A DNA stretch of 64,000 bases from the NCBI GenBank assembly GCA_021202845.1, contig JAJQCF010000031.1:146248-210247 (forward strand), read 5' to 3'. A model generated the notes under the pieces. The model made no database searches and had not been told where the DNA came from. It saw nothing but the letters and a program-made list of their open reading frames with translations. The translations under genes and the position numbers were made by a program. The first letter of the stretch is position 1; each line of letters opens with the position of its first letter. The stretch is from Oscillospiraceae bacterium. Its GTDB lineage: Bacteria; Bacillota; Clostridia; Oscillospirales; Oscillospiraceae. This document shows positions 22,621 through 30,902 of this stretch, piece after piece.

Positions 22621-24035
22621 TTTTGACTCTCCGTTTTGCCGCGCACGGAGCCGAGACGCGGCACAGAATAATAGGTTGACTTTATCTTATCAAAGCCTTG
22701 GCGATATGTCAAATGATTTGCCGTTCCCCGCCGCACCACTTTCCACAGCCGCTGTATGCTGAGAATGAAGTTGAAAATCTCGCAGATAAAAAGCACCGCG
22801 ACAAACCCCGCCAGCCCCATTCGCGGCACGAGCGCCGCCACCAGAGCCACGCCCAACAGCGCTTCGGTGATATTATAAAACATGGAGTTCATCATCTGCC
22901 CCAGTCCCTTGAGGCAGCCGTCGGTGACGATGTCCAAGTACATTATAGGAATAATGAGCGCCAGCAGACGCAGGTACTGCCCGACCTCGGCGTTTTTGTA
23001 GATAAGCAGTCCGAGCGCGTCGGCGGAGAAAAATATAAGCGCCGCGACGGCGAGCGAGAACAGCAGCGAGTTTTTCAGCAGCGTGATGACCGTGCGCCGT
23101 ATCTGCGCCCAGTCACCGGCGGTCTGCGCCTCCGTCAGCTCGGGAACCGTCATTTCCGCCAGCGCGGAGAGTACGCAGGAGGGGAAGCTGATTATGGGAA
23201 AGGCCATGCCCGTCACAGTGCCGTAGCCTCCGAGCGCGGCGTCCGCGCCGAGGCCGAACTTTTTCAGCGCCCGCGGCACCATTAAGTCCTCCAATGTGGA
23301 GAGCGTCGTTCTGGCATAGACGGAGAGCGCGAGGGGCAGCGCAGTCTTCAGCATACGGCTCGTGAGCGCGCTCGGCACGCCCCTCCGCTCTCCGTGAGCG
23401 CGGCGGTCAAAGACGTACACGGCGGCAATCATCAAAAACGAGGCGATGTCCGCCGCCGTTCCTCCGACGCAGATGAGCGCGCAGGCGCTCTCAATGTCTC
23501 CGCCCTCCACCGTAGGGAGCAGCAGCATGACAAGCGCGATATTTATAAGCTGCTCGGCCACCTGCACGGCGGCGGACTTCCAGACGCGGCCTGAGGCGAT
23601 GAAGTAGCCGTTCAGCACCGAGGAGAACGCGATGAACGGCATACGGAAGGAGATTATGCGCAGGCTGGCCACGGTTCTGGCGTCGCCAATCCAGAGAAAG
23701 CCTATCGGCTCGGCGAAGATGAGCATACCCGCGGCGGCGGCAAAGCCGAAGAACGCCGCGTAGCCGCAGCAGCGCATGACCGCCGCGCCCACGTTGCCGC
23801 TCCTGCCGGTGCCCAGCTCCTCGGAGACGAGCCGCGTGGTGGTGAAGCGTATGCCGGATATGGCGACGGTGACGCAGAGAAAGTTCACGGACATCACGAG
23901 CTGGAACAGCCCTATGCCCGCCGCGCCGATGCGCCCCGCCAGCCAAACCTGATAAGCCATGCCTATGCAGCGCATAAAGACAGACGAAACGGTCAGCACC
24001 GCTGTGTTCCGTGCCATTTTTCGCAGTCCCGCCAT
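22617..24035 (-). CDS. SpoVB-like polysaccharide/lipid II flippase family membrane protein
   Basis: A 472-aa protein with about 12-14 membrane helices of the MOP (MVF/Wzx/SpoVB) exporter superfamily. The N-terminal signature RKMARNTAVLTVSSVFMRCIGMAYQVWLAGRIGAAGIGLFQL and an SFPSCVLSALAEMTVPELTEAQ segment mid-protein match stage V sporulation protein B and its paralogues. These act in spore cortex or cell-wall precursor export. Spore-forming Clostridia usually carry several paralogues, so the exact member is uncertain. A candidate sigma-E -10 (CATATTAT on the minus strand, 24072-24065) lies upstream of the GGAGG site. It is coupled to coaX. Confidence 0.82.
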   Translation of the reverse strand: MAGLRKMARNTAVLTVSSVFMRCIGMAYQVWLAGRIGAAGIGLFQLVMSVNFLCVTVAISGIRFTTTRLVSEELGTGRSGNVGAAVMRCCGYAAFFGFAAAAGMLIFAEPIGFLWIGDARTVASLRIISFRMPFIAFSSVLNGYFIASGRVWKSAAVQVAEQLINIALVMLLLPTVEGGDIESACALICVGGTAADIASFLMIAAVYVFDRRAHGERRGVPSALTSRMLKTALPLALSVYARTTLSTLEDLMVPRALKKFGLGADAALGGYGTVTGMAFPIISFPSCVLSALAEMTVPELTEAQTAGDWAQIRRTVITLLKNSLLFSLAVAALIFFSADALGLLIYKNAEVGQYLRLLALIIPIMYLDIVTDGCLKGLGQMMNSMFYNITEALLGVALVAALVPRMGLAGFVAVLFICEIFNFILSIQRLWKVVRRGTANHLTYRQGFDKIKSTYYSVPRLGSVRGKTESQK

Positions 24036-24120
24036 AGATAAATACCTCCGCTTCCGCTAAAGCTATAATATGCCGAGGCTGTCCGTTTAAGAAGCGGCGG
24101 AACGTGGCGAAAGAGCGCTA

Positions 24121-24154
24121 AAAACCCCTCCGGCGGTGAAGTCGGAGGGGTTTT
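24121..24154. terminator. terminator after the 3-hydroxyacyl-CoA dehydrogenase gene
   Basis: Perfect 12-bp stem AAAACCCCTCCG (24121-24132) / CGGAGGGGTTTT (24143-24154). A/T runs at both ends make it work on either strand; the minus strand gene ending at 24171 is the one served. Confidence 0.88.
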
Positions 24155-24170
24155 GTAATTCAAGGAGAGG

Positions 24171-25136
24171 TCATACAGGGTCGGCCATGAACTTCTTGGT
24201 GACGCGGAAAATCTCAAAGAGCTGCTTGTCGCGCTTTTTCTTCAGCTCTTCGATGTCTACGCCCTCGTAGTCATAGAAGCCCTTGCCGGTCTTGATGCCG
24301 AGGTTGCCTTCCTCAACGAGCTTGGCAAGGGAGGTAGGCATCTCGTCGCCGTTTACGGGCATGGTGTAGGACTTGTTCTTGTAGTTGTTAGCGGTCATGT
24401 CAAGTCCGCCGAAGTCGGCGCGCTTGCACAGGCCGAGAACGCAGGCGCGGGGGATGAAGCTGGCCTTGGCAGCAAGGTCGATAGCCTGAGCGTCGCAGTA
24501 GCCGTTGTCGAGGAGGTAGAAAACCTCGCGGTTGAGGCACTGCTGGAGGCGGTTGACGATGTAGCCCTTGATGAACTTCTTCATCAGAACGGCGGTCTTG
24601 CCGCAGTTGTTCAGCAGCTGAACGGCGATGTCGGCCATTTCCTGAGGAGCCTGCTCGCTCTTTACGACCTCGACCAGAGGAATGACATGGGGAGGAGCGT
24701 ACCAGTGGCAGATAATCATCTGGGGCAGGAGCTTTTCGGGGACAACCTCGAAAATGTTCATAGCGGAGGTGTTGGAGGCCACGATAACGTCGCCGTCGAT
24801 GTACTCGGCCAGCTCGTTATAGAGGTCGGTCTTGGCGTCACGGTTCTCGACAATGGTCTCCTGAATCATGTCGGCTCCGGCAACAGCCTCCTTGACGGTA
24901 AGGGCAAAGCTGATGCGGCCCATGACAGCCTCGGCTTCCTCGGCGGTCAGCTCGCCTTCTTCAGCGAAGGTCTTGAGCTGGGACTGGAGGGAGGCGATAG
25001 CCTTGTTGCGGGTGTTTTCACTGCGGGTCCACATGGTGACCTGATAGCCGCCCATAGCGTAGGTCTGAGCAATTCCGGGGCCCATGGTGCCTGCGCCCAG
25101 CACGGCAATTTTCTTAATGTCGGCAAGCGTTTTCAT
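24171..25136 (-). CDS. 3-hydroxyacyl-CoA dehydrogenase family protein
   Basis: A 321-aa NAD-dependent dehydrogenase that interconverts a 3-hydroxy and a 3-keto acid or acyl-CoA. The Rossmann motif AVLGAGTMGPGIAQTYA is at residues 11-27. VIVASNTSAMNIFEVV and the catalytic His in ICHWYAPPHVIPLVEVV follow, and the C-terminal dimer domain has GFYDYEG. The CHWYAPPH motif differs from the HFFNP of butyrate-pathway enzymes, so the substrate may not be acetoacetyl-CoA. It sits next to the cyclase gene, in the same direction but with its own promoter and terminator. The sequence is about 35 residues longer than core family members. Confidence 0.88.
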   Translation of the reverse strand: MKTLADIKKIAVLGAGTMGPGIAQTYAMGGYQVTMWTRSENTRNKAIASLQSQLKTFAEEGELTAEEAEAVMGRISFALTVKEAVAGADMIQETIVENRDAKTDLYNELAEYIDGDVIVASNTSAMNIFEVVPEKLLPQMIICHWYAPPHVIPLVEVVKSEQAPQEMADIAVQLLNNCGKTAVLMKKFIKGYIVNRLQQCLNREVFYLLDNGYCDAQAIDLAAKASFIPRACVLGLCKRADFGGLDMTANNYKNKSYTMPVNGDEMPTSLAKLVEEGNLGIKTGKGFYDYEGVDIEELKKKRDKQLFEIFRVTKKFMADPV

Positions 25137-25167
25137 TTTAAAATTGTCTCTCCTTGTCAGAAATTGA

Positions 25168-25196
25168 ATTATAAATAAAGGTGTGAGGAAACAATA
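25168..25196 (-). promoter_or_regulatory. candidate promoter of the 3-hydroxyacyl-CoA dehydrogenase gene
   Basis: Minus strand TATTGT (25196-25191), 17 bp, TATAAT (25173-25168). The -10 is perfect but the -35 is weak, which could mean activator dependence. Confidence 0.45.
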
Positions 25197-25254
25197 ATTA
25201 CAGTCATAGAGCGAAAGCGCTTCACGCGCCGCTCAAAAGGCTTTTGCGCCGTAT

Positions 25255-25283
25255 AAGGGGACGCCTTTAACAGCGTCCCCCTT
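25255..25283 (-). terminator. terminator after the cyclase-family gene
   Basis: AAGGGGACGC (25255-25264) pairs with GCGTCCCC and TT around 25273-25283. A second stem CTTGTCC (25292-25298) / GGACAAG (25307-25313) lies between it and the stop codon, giving tandem hairpins. Confidence 0.6.
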
Positions 25284-25330
25284 TATAGGTGCTTGTCCTA
25301 TGTTCAGGACAAGGGCTCTAAGCTATTAAC

Positions 25331-26233
25331 TTAGAAGCTGCCCTCTTCCCAAGCGCAGAGACGAACCATGCCGCCGTCGGCAGCTTCGCAGCGGAACGGG
25401 AAGGCGGAGATAATCATTCTCTTGCCCTTGACGAGGTCGATGTCGCCGCCGGCGTTCTCAACGGTCATAACGCCGTGCTGAGCGTACAGTCTGTGGCAGG
25501 GCTCGTAGTCGGGGTAGTCAACGTCGATGTCGCGGCCGGTAGCAGCCTTGTAGTTGTTGTACAGCCAAGGCATCTGCTCCTTGCAGGGGTAGTGCCACAT
25601 CGGAGCGTCGGTTGCGCCCCAAGTGCCGGCAACGCCCTTAATCTTCTTCTCGAACATCAGGTACTTGCAAACTTCGGGACCCATGCCGGGGTAGTAGTTG
25701 AAGTACTTGTCGTTGTTGACTCTCCAGTAACGATGGAAGCCGGTGTCCATGACAACCCAGTCGTTGGGACGAATCTCGAGGCCGTCCTTCTCGCAGGCCT
25801 TGTCGATGTCCTCGGGCTTAATCTCGTACCAAATCTCACCCATCTTTGCGGGGTCGCCGCCGGCGGCGTTGAACATTTCCTCAAAGCGGTCATACAGCCA
25901 AGTCAGGTCGAGGATGACGCCGGTGCCGATGCAGTGCTCAAGGTGCAGCTCGGCGAGGTTGTAGCCGTAACGAGCGCGGTCAACCTCTTCCTCGTGGAGG
26001 GTGTGGTTGGGGGCGTCCATATGGGTGGCGGCGTGCAGGGTGCCGGTGTAAGTGCAGGTGCGCTTGTGGAAACGCTCGAGGTACTGGCCGCGGGGGAAGT
26101 TCAGGTCAGAACGCGGACCGGGGAACGGCCACAGGGGGGTGTCCCAGCCCCAAGGCTGAGAGAGGTCCCAGATTTTTGTCATTTTCTCGGTTTCGAGATA
26201 AAGCTCGTCTTTGTTGAGCGGCATGTATGCCAT
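25331..26233 (-). CDS. cyclase-family metal-dependent hydrolase (kynurenine formamidase-like)
   Basis: A 300-aa member of the cyclase family (Pfam cyclase; kynurenine formamidase, isatin hydrolase and relatives). The metal-binding signature HxxTHxDxPxH appears as HAATHMDAPNH near residue 80. WDLSQPWGWDTPLWPFPGP starts the domain, and a VVMDTGFHRYW core and GTWGATDAPMW segment follow. These enzymes hydrolyse amide or cyclic carbonyl bonds with Mn or Zn; the substrate here is unknown. ATG 26233 has a strong GGAGGA site. It is divergent from a MerR regulator and has a MerR-type promoter. Codon use looks strongly biased, as for an abundant protein. Confidence 0.85.
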   Translation of the reverse strand: MAYMPLNKDELYLETEKMTKIWDLSQPWGWDTPLWPFPGPRSDLNFPRGQYLERFHKRTCTYTGTLHAATHMDAPNHTLHEEEVDRARYGYNLAELHLEHCIGTGVILDLTWLYDRFEEMFNAAGGDPAKMGEIWYEIKPEDIDKACEKDGLEIRPNDWVVMDTGFHRYWRVNNDKYFNYYPGMGPEVCKYLMFEKKIKGVAGTWGATDAPMWHYPCKEQMPWLYNNYKAATGRDIDVDYPDYEPCHRLYAQHGVMTVENAGGDIDLVKGKRMIISAFPFRCEAADGGMVRLCAWEEGSF

Positions 26234-26276
26234 AATGGTTTTCCTCCTTAAAATTTTAATAGTTCTTACCATAGTT

Positions 26277-26309
26277 AGAATAAACCTTGGAACAATACTA
26301 AAGTCAAGG
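26277..26309 (-). promoter_or_regulatory. MerR-type promoter/operator of the cyclase-family gene
   Basis: Minus strand TTGACT (26307-26302) and TATTCT (26282-26277) are separated by 19 bp, the over-long spacing typical of promoters activated by MerR-family proteins. The dyad CCTTG (26285-26289) / CAAGG (26305-26309) overlaps the spacer and the -35. The divergent gene at 26459 encodes the likely regulator. Confidence 0.6.
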
Positions 26310-26316
26310 GAAAACC

Positions 26317-26345
26317 TTGCGAAATGACTAAAAATCAGGTATAAT
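26317..26345 (+). promoter_or_regulatory. promoter of the merR-family gene
   Basis: TTGCGA (26317-26322), 17 bp, TATAAT (26340-26345), facing away from the cyclase promoter. The -35 elements of the two promoters lie 9 bp apart. Confidence 0.55.
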
Positions 26346-26399
26346 AATATCGTAATACCGGCAATGCGGTCGTTAAATTTTAAACATAGTCATTTTTGA

Positions 26400-26439
26400 C
26401 CCGCAAAATGCGGGCGAAATATGCAATTCGCCATATTTC
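26400..26439 (+). promoter_or_regulatory. overlapping leader hairpins before the merR-family gene
   Basis: Three inverted repeats share bases: CCCGCA/TGCGGG (26400-26414), GGCGAA (26413-26418)/TTCGCC (26427-26432), and GAAATATG (26416-26423)/CATATTTC (26432-26439). The second and third cannot form together. They sit in the untranslated leader just before the GGAGGAG ribosome site. Confidence 0.4.
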
Positions 26440-26458
26440 ACAAGAACGGAGGAGCAGT

Positions 26459-27247
26459 ATGAAATACAGAATCGGCGAGGTGTCAAAAATTTTGGGCATA
26501 TCGCCCGACCTTCTTCGCTACTATGAGCGCAAGGGCGTTGTCAAGCCGGAGAAGAACGACGGCAACGACTACCGCTACTACGACGCATGGGACATCAACT
26601 TTCTGCTCGACTGTCTTTGGTTCAAGAACATGGGCTTTTCCATTGAGCAGACGGCGAAAATTGTACATATCGAGGGGCTTGATAAGTTAAACGGTATGCT
26701 GGAGGCCAACGAGGACAGGCTGCGCGAGGAGATAAAGCGCAGCCAGCTGCTGTTGCGCCGCTCGGGCGAGCAGCGCGCGGAGCTGGCCGCGGCGAAAGAG
26801 CTGCTGGGCAAGTGCGAAATTGCTGAAAGCCCCGAGCACCTGCGTTTTTTGAATAGGACGGACTCCGAATACAAAATCGGCAGGGAGACGGAAAAGCAGG
26901 CGCGCCGCTGGCTGGAGGTAATGCCGCTGAACCACCGCTGCTTTGTGCTCTCCGAGGACGGCAAGTGCAGCTGGGGCTACTCGCTCGGCGCCGACTACGC
27001 CGCGGAGCTGGGCTTTGGCGAGGGCGGCTTGGTCGAGCGCGTTCCCTCACAAAAATGCGTACATACCGTATTCAAGAGCGCGGGCGGGCACGACGGTTTC
27101 CGCCAAGAGCTGCTGGACTATGCCCGTGAGTATGCCGAAAACGCGGGGCTTACCCGCGCGGGCAATATATTCGGCGCGCTCACCGCGTCGGTGGAGGAAA
27201 ACGGCGTGCTTCACGGCATATTTGAAGCGTGGCTGCCGGTTGAGTAG
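26459..27247 (+). CDS. MerR-family transcriptional regulator
   Basis: A 262-aa regulator. The N-terminal winged helix MKYRIGEVSKILGISPDLLR plus YYERKGVVKP (residues 1-30) and the second wing with DYRYYDAWDINFLLDCLWFKNMGFSI are canonical MerR. A coiled-coil dimer helix spans about 80-120, and a ligand-binding-like C-terminal domain covers about 135-262 (RRWLEVMPLNHRCFVLSEDG, GEGGLVERVPSQKCVHTVF). It starts at 26459 with GGAGGAG upstream. By position and the 19-bp-spacer promoter facing it, it should control the cyclase gene; the effector is unknown. Confidence 0.88.
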   Translation: MKYRIGEVSKILGISPDLLRYYERKGVVKPEKNDGNDYRYYDAWDINFLLDCLWFKNMGFSIEQTAKIVHIEGLDKLNGMLEANEDRLREEIKRSQLLLRRSGEQRAELAAAKELLGKCEIAESPEHLRFLNRTDSEYKIGRETEKQARRWLEVMPLNHRCFVLSEDGKCSWGYSLGADYAAELGFGEGGLVERVPSQKCVHTVFKSAGGHDGFRQELLDYAREYAENAGLTRAGNIFGALTASVEENGVLHGIFEAWLPVE

Positions 27248-27258
27248 GGGAGAAGCTC

Positions 27259-28260
27259 TTACGCAGGAGCCGCGCCCATTTCACCGGCCAAGGCGGAGGC
27301 GAAGAGCTCACGCACGCCGTCCGCGCTGTCCGTCTGCCCCAGCGCCCACATCAGCTTGGTGACAACGGCCTCGGTCGTCATGTCATAGCTCTGTATCGCG
27401 CCCTGCTCCAAAACCTTTTTGCCGGTCTGGTATAGGTCAAAGTTGCTGCTCTCGTAGAGACACTGGCTGTTGACGACAACGGCTATGCCGCGCTCGCGCG
27501 CCGCACTGAGCTTTTCTATAAGGTTGCGGCGGACAAAGTGCAGCCCGCCCGCGCCGAAAGCCTCGATGACAAGCCCGCGGTAGTTCATGCTCATCAGCAT
27601 GTCGAATATTTTGGGGTCAAGCCCCGGCGTGAGCTTGAGCAGAAAAACCTGCTTACAGAGCTTGTCCCGCAGGCGGAACTCCCCGTTCGCGGCGGGGATT
27701 GCGGCGTCGTTTATCGCCAGACCCGAGCCGCTGACAGTGCCAATGAGCGGATAGTTGACGCTGTCGAAGGCGCCGAAGTTGGTGGTGTGCGTTTTCACGG
27801 CGCGGCAGCCCAAAATCACCTCGCGGTTGAAGGCGAGAAACACCCCGCGCCTGCCCGAGGCCGCCATTGCGAAAGCGGTGCGCAGGTTGTCCAGCCCGTC
27901 GGTCAGCGGGTGCTCTATGGGCAGCTGCGCGCCGGTGAACACAACGGGTACATTTATATTTAAAAGCATATACGTCATCATTGACGCGGTGTAGGCCATA
28001 GTGTCCGTGCCGTGCCCGACTACTATGCCGTCAAATTCGCCGCAGCCGGCGTAGATGCTGCGGGCGATGAGCTGCCATTCCTCCGGCTGAATGTTGGAGG
28101 AGTCCATGTTGAGTATGCTTTTGACGGTTATGTCGTATGAGCGGCGCAGCGTGTCTATGCTGCCGGACAGTATGGATGCGTCGCTCGCGGGAGCCAGCCC
28201 CTCGCTCGTCAGACGCGAGGAAATGGTGCCGCCGGTTGTAAGAAGCAATATCTTTTTCAT
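27259..28260 (-). CDS. ansA: type I L-asparaginase
   Basis: A 333-aa cytosolic asparaginase converting L-asparagine to aspartate and ammonia. Both catalytic signatures are present: LLLTTGGTISSR at residues 5-16 (nucleophile Thr in TGGTI) and VVGHGTDTMAYTASMM near residue 80 (Thr-Asp and downstream Lys site). There is no signal peptide, which fits the cytosolic type I enzyme rather than the periplasmic one. It is tail-to-tail with the merR-family gene (11 bp between stops) and stands alone. Confidence 0.93.
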   Translation of the reverse strand: MKKILLLTTGGTISSRLTSEGLAPASDASILSGSIDTLRRSYDITVKSILNMDSSNIQPEEWQLIARSIYAGCGEFDGIVVGHGTDTMAYTASMMTYMLLNINVPVVFTGAQLPIEHPLTDGLDNLRTAFAMAASGRRGVFLAFNREVILGCRAVKTHTTNFGAFDSVNYPLIGTVSGSGLAINDAAIPAANGEFRLRDKLCKQVFLLKLTPGLDPKIFDMLMSMNYRGLVIEAFGAGGLHFVRRNLIEKLSAARERGIAVVVNSQCLYESSNFDLYQTGKKVLEQGAIQSYDMTTEAVVTKLMWALGQTDSADGVRELFASALAGEMGAAPA

Positions 28261-28363
28261 TATGTATCCACTCTCTGTTTCTTTTTATATCAGCCTATGC
28301 AGTATAGCGCAGCGGGCGTTATTTTTCAAGACCGATAAAAGGCAAAAAATTTATAAATGAATC

Positions 28364-28392
28364 TTGAAATGTGGAACCTATTATAGTAGAAT
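28364..28392 (+). promoter_or_regulatory. sigma-A promoter of the lepB-rbgA-rnhB-yraN run
   Basis: TTGAAA (28364-28369), 17 bp, TAGAAT (28387-28392). The -10 covers the ATG at 28391, which therefore cannot be the lepB start. The same hexamers and spacing recur before yajC at 53392-53420. Confidence 0.65.
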
Positions 28393-28459
28393 GGATAAGT
28401 TCAAGCTGCCGCCCATCTTTCGAGCGGCAGGGACACTGTGTGATTTGGAGGAAGCTGAA

Positions 28460-29044
28460 TTGAACGAGCAAACGCCGGAACTGAATAATGCCGGCACGGG
28501 TACGCAGAAAAACAAAACAAATCCCATGGCCGATATATACGACTGGGCGCAGAGCATTGTCAGCGCGATGGTCATAATAATGCTCATTTTCACATTCGCC
28601 GCGCGCGGGGTGCAGGTAGTCGGCTCATCTATGGTGCCGACGCTGCATGAGGGCGACAGGATTATTGTCAGCTCGCTGCTCTATACGCCGGAATACGGCG
28701 ACATCGTCGTTCTGCGCCAGTCCAGCTACCGCGACGAGCCGCTGGTCAAGCGCGTTATCGCCACCGAGGGGCAGACCGTGGACATAGACTTCGACCTCGG
28801 CGTTGTGTACGTGGACGGAGAGGCGCTGGACGAGGACTACACAAACTCGCCGACGCTTGTGCAGGAGGACTTCGACGGCCCCGTGACCGTGCCGGAGGGC
28901 TGCGTTTTCGTCATGGGCGACAACCGCAACGCCTCCACGGACAGCCGCGACGCTGATATAGGCTTCGTGGACACGCGCAGCATAATCGGCAAGGTCTACC
29001 TGCGCATCTCGCCGCTCAGTCAGTTCGGCTCGGTGTACGGCTAA
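28460..29044 (+). CDS. lepB: signal peptidase I
   Basis: A 194-aa membrane-bound serine/lysine protease that removes signal peptides at the outer face. It has one N-terminal membrane helix (about 31-48, QSIVSAMVIIMLIFTFAA). The catalytic Ser is in GSSMVPTL (Ser57) and the general-base Lys in LVKRVIA (Lys97); box D GDNRNASTDSRD is near residue 155. The start is TTG 28460, because GGAGGA lies 7 nt upstream and the promoter -10 overlaps the upstream ATG at 28391. It leads a tight run with rbgA (gap 1 bp), rnhB and yraN, an arrangement common in Firmicutes. Confidence 0.93.
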   Translation: MNEQTPELNNAGTGTQKNKTNPMADIYDWAQSIVSAMVIIMLIFTFAARGVQVVGSSMVPTLHEGDRIIVSSLLYTPEYGDIVVLRQSSYRDEPLVKRVIATEGQTVDIDFDLGVVYVDGEALDEDYTNSPTLVQEDFDGPVTVPEGCVFVMGDNRNASTDSRDADIGFVDTRSIIGKVYLRISPLSQFGSVYG

Positions 29045-29045
29045 T

Positions 29046-29921
29046 ATGAGTGATTTTGAGAGAACGGCGGTACAGTGGTACCCCGGGCACATGACAAAGG
29101 CGCGGCGGGACATAGAGGCCAGCCTGCCGCTGGTGGACGCGGTGTGCGAAATATTAGACGCGCGCATACCCATGTCCTCGCGCAACCCCGATATCGACAC
29201 CCTTGCCGCGGGCAAGCCGAGGCTTGTCATACTAAACCGCGTTGACCTCGCCGACCCCGACGTGACGGCGCGCTGGCGGCAGTGGTTCAAGCGCGGCGGG
29301 CTTTACGTTCTGGAAACGGACGCAAAGTCGGGCCGCGGCGTGGACAAGTTCCCGCAGGCGCTGAAAACAGTGCTGAAGGACAAAATTGAACACTATGAGT
29401 CCCGCGGACAGACCGGCAGGCCGCTCAAGGCCATGATTTTGGGCATTCCCAACGTCGGCAAGTCCACGTTTATCAACAAGGCCGCACGGCGCAAGGCGGC
29501 TCTGGCGGGCGACAGACCCGGGGTCACGCGCGGACGGCAGTGGATAACGGTGGACGAGCGCATAGTGCTGCTGGACACGCCGGGCATACTTTGGCCGCGC
29601 TTCGACAGTGTTGAAGTTGGCGAGGCGCTGGCGCTGACCGGCGCTGTCAAGGACGAGATTTTTGACCGCGAGTCGCTGGCGGCGGGTTTTCTGTCACGTA
29701 TGGCGCGCACCGCGCCGGAGGTCATAGCGGCAAGGTATAAGTTCACGCCCTCGCCCGAGAAGAACGGCTACGAAATGCTTGCCGACGCGGCGCGGGGTCG
29801 AGGCTTTCTCATCTCGCGCGGCGAGCCGGACACGGAGAGAGCGGCAAACATAATCCTCAACGAATACCGCGGCGGCAAGCTGGGACGCCTCAGCTTGGAA
29901 GCGCCGCCGGAGGCGGAATAA
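29046..29921 (+). CDS. rbgA: ribosome biogenesis GTPase YlqF/RbgA
   Basis: A 291-aa circularly permuted GTPase required for late 50S assembly. The N terminus [17 protein letters not shown] is the family signature. G motifs appear in permuted order: LNRVDLAD (G4) near residue 63, [16 protein letters not shown] (G1) near residue 134, [10 protein letters not shown] (G2), and [10 protein letters not shown] (G3). A helical C-terminal domain binds rRNA. It sits between lepB and rnhB with 1-bp gaps, the order known from many Firmicutes. Confidence 0.95.
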   Translation: MSDFERTAVQWYPGHMTKARRDIEASLPLVDAVCEILDARIPMSSRNPDIDTLAAGKPRLVILNRVDLADPDVTARWRQWFKRGGLYVLETDAKSGRGVDKFPQALKTVLKDKIEHYESRGQTGRPLKAMILGIPNVGKSTFINKAARRKAALAGDRPGVTRGRQWITVDERIVLLDTPGILWPRFDSVEVGEALALTGAVKDEIFDRESLAAGFLSRMARTAPEVIAARYKFTPSPEKNGYEMLADAARGRGFLISRGEPDTERAANIILNEYRGGKLGRLSLEAPPEAE

Positions 29922-29922
29922 A

Positions 29923-30537
29923 ATGAACAGTGCCGAGCTTTGGAAAATTGAAAACGAGATTGCCGCCGAGGGCTATGCCAATGTCTGCGGCGTGGACGAG
30001 GCCGGACGCGGGCCGCTGGCTGGGCCTGTTTGCGCGGCGGCGGTCATTCTGCCGCTCGGCTGGCTGCCGGAGGGGCTGAACGACTCGAAAAAGCTCTCCG
30101 AGCGCAAGCGCGAGGCGTTATACGATTTGATTGTGGAAAACGCAATCAGCTTCGGCATCGCCTTCGCCGGTGTGGAGGAAATAGAGAGCGAAAACATATT
30201 AAACGCCACGTTTCTCGCCATGAACAGGGCTATAGAGCAGCTTGACCCGCAGCCCTCGCTTGCCATAATAGACGGCAACCAAAACGGCGGCATTGTCTGT
30301 CTCAACCGCACCATAGTCCACGGCGACGCCCTGTGCGCCTCCATTGCCGCAGCGTCTATTTTAGCCAAGGTCACGCGAGACCGCTTCATGTGCGATATGG
30401 CGGAAAAGTATCCGCTCTACGGCTTTGAAAAGCACAAGGGCTACGGCACGGCGCAGCACCGAGCGGCCATTTTGCAGCACGGTCCCTGCGAGATTCACCG
30501 CCCGTCGTTTTTGAGGAAAATGCTCAATGGACAGTAG
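29923..30537 (+). CDS. rnhB: ribonuclease HII
   Basis: A 204-aa ribonuclease that nicks RNA in RNA-DNA hybrids and starts removal of misincorporated ribonucleotides. The type 2 signature [19 protein letters not shown] lies near residues 23-41, with the catalytic Asp-Glu pair. IIDGNQ and [13 protein letters not shown] carry further active-site acids. The length is close to the bacterial norm. It overlaps yraN by 11 bp. Confidence 0.95.
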   Translation: MNSAELWKIENEIAAEGYANVCGVDEAGRGPLAGPVCAAAVILPLGWLPEGLNDSKKLSERKREALYDLIVENAISFGIAFAGVEEIESENILNATFLAMNRAIEQLDPQPSLAIIDGNQNGGIVCLNRTIVHGDALCASIAAASILAKVTRDRFMCDMAEKYPLYGFEKHKGYGTAQHRAAILQHGPCEIHRPSFLRKMLNGQ

Positions 30538-30889
30538 AGCCTTGGGACAGTGGGGAGAGGAGCGTGCGGCGCGCTATCTGCGTCTGCACGGCTACAGAAT
30601 TGTTGCCCGCAACTTTTCCTGCCGCATGGGCGAGGTCGATATAATAGCGGCCAAGCGCGGCTTTTTGGCCTTTGTGGAGGTCAAAACCCGCAGCAGCCGC
30701 AGCTTTGCCGAGGCGCGCGAGTTCGTCTCCGCTGCCAAGCAGCGCCGAGTGCGCACCGCCGCGCTCTGCTATCTTGCAAAAAATCCTACCGAAAGGCAGC
30801 CGCGTTTTGACGTTATAGAAGTCTATACGCCGGAGTGCAGCGGCGGACGCCGGACGGAAATAAACCACATAGAAAATGCTTTTGAGTGA
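30527..30889 (+). CDS. YraN family protein (UPF0102, endonuclease-like fold)
   Basis: A 120-aa protein of the UPF0102/YraN family. The conserved start [26 protein letters not shown] is followed by MGEVDIIA and [12 protein letters not shown], which contain the D..ExK pattern of restriction-endonuclease-like folds, so a nuclease activity on branched DNA has been proposed for the family. It follows rnhB, its usual neighbour in many bacteria, overlapping its last codons. Confidence 0.9.
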   Translation: MDSRALGQWGEERAARYLRLHGYRIVARNFSCRMGEVDIIAAKRGFLAFVEVKTRSSRSFAEAREFVSAAKQRRVRTAALCYLAKNPTERQPRFDVIEVYTPECSGGRRTEINHIENAFE

Positions 30890-30902
30890 GGAGTCACAAC
30901 CA

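Noticed and set aside
28391..28459. Upstream ATG as lepB start.
   Set aside because: It lies inside the predicted -10 box and has no ribosome site; TTG 28460 has GGAGGA at 7 nt.
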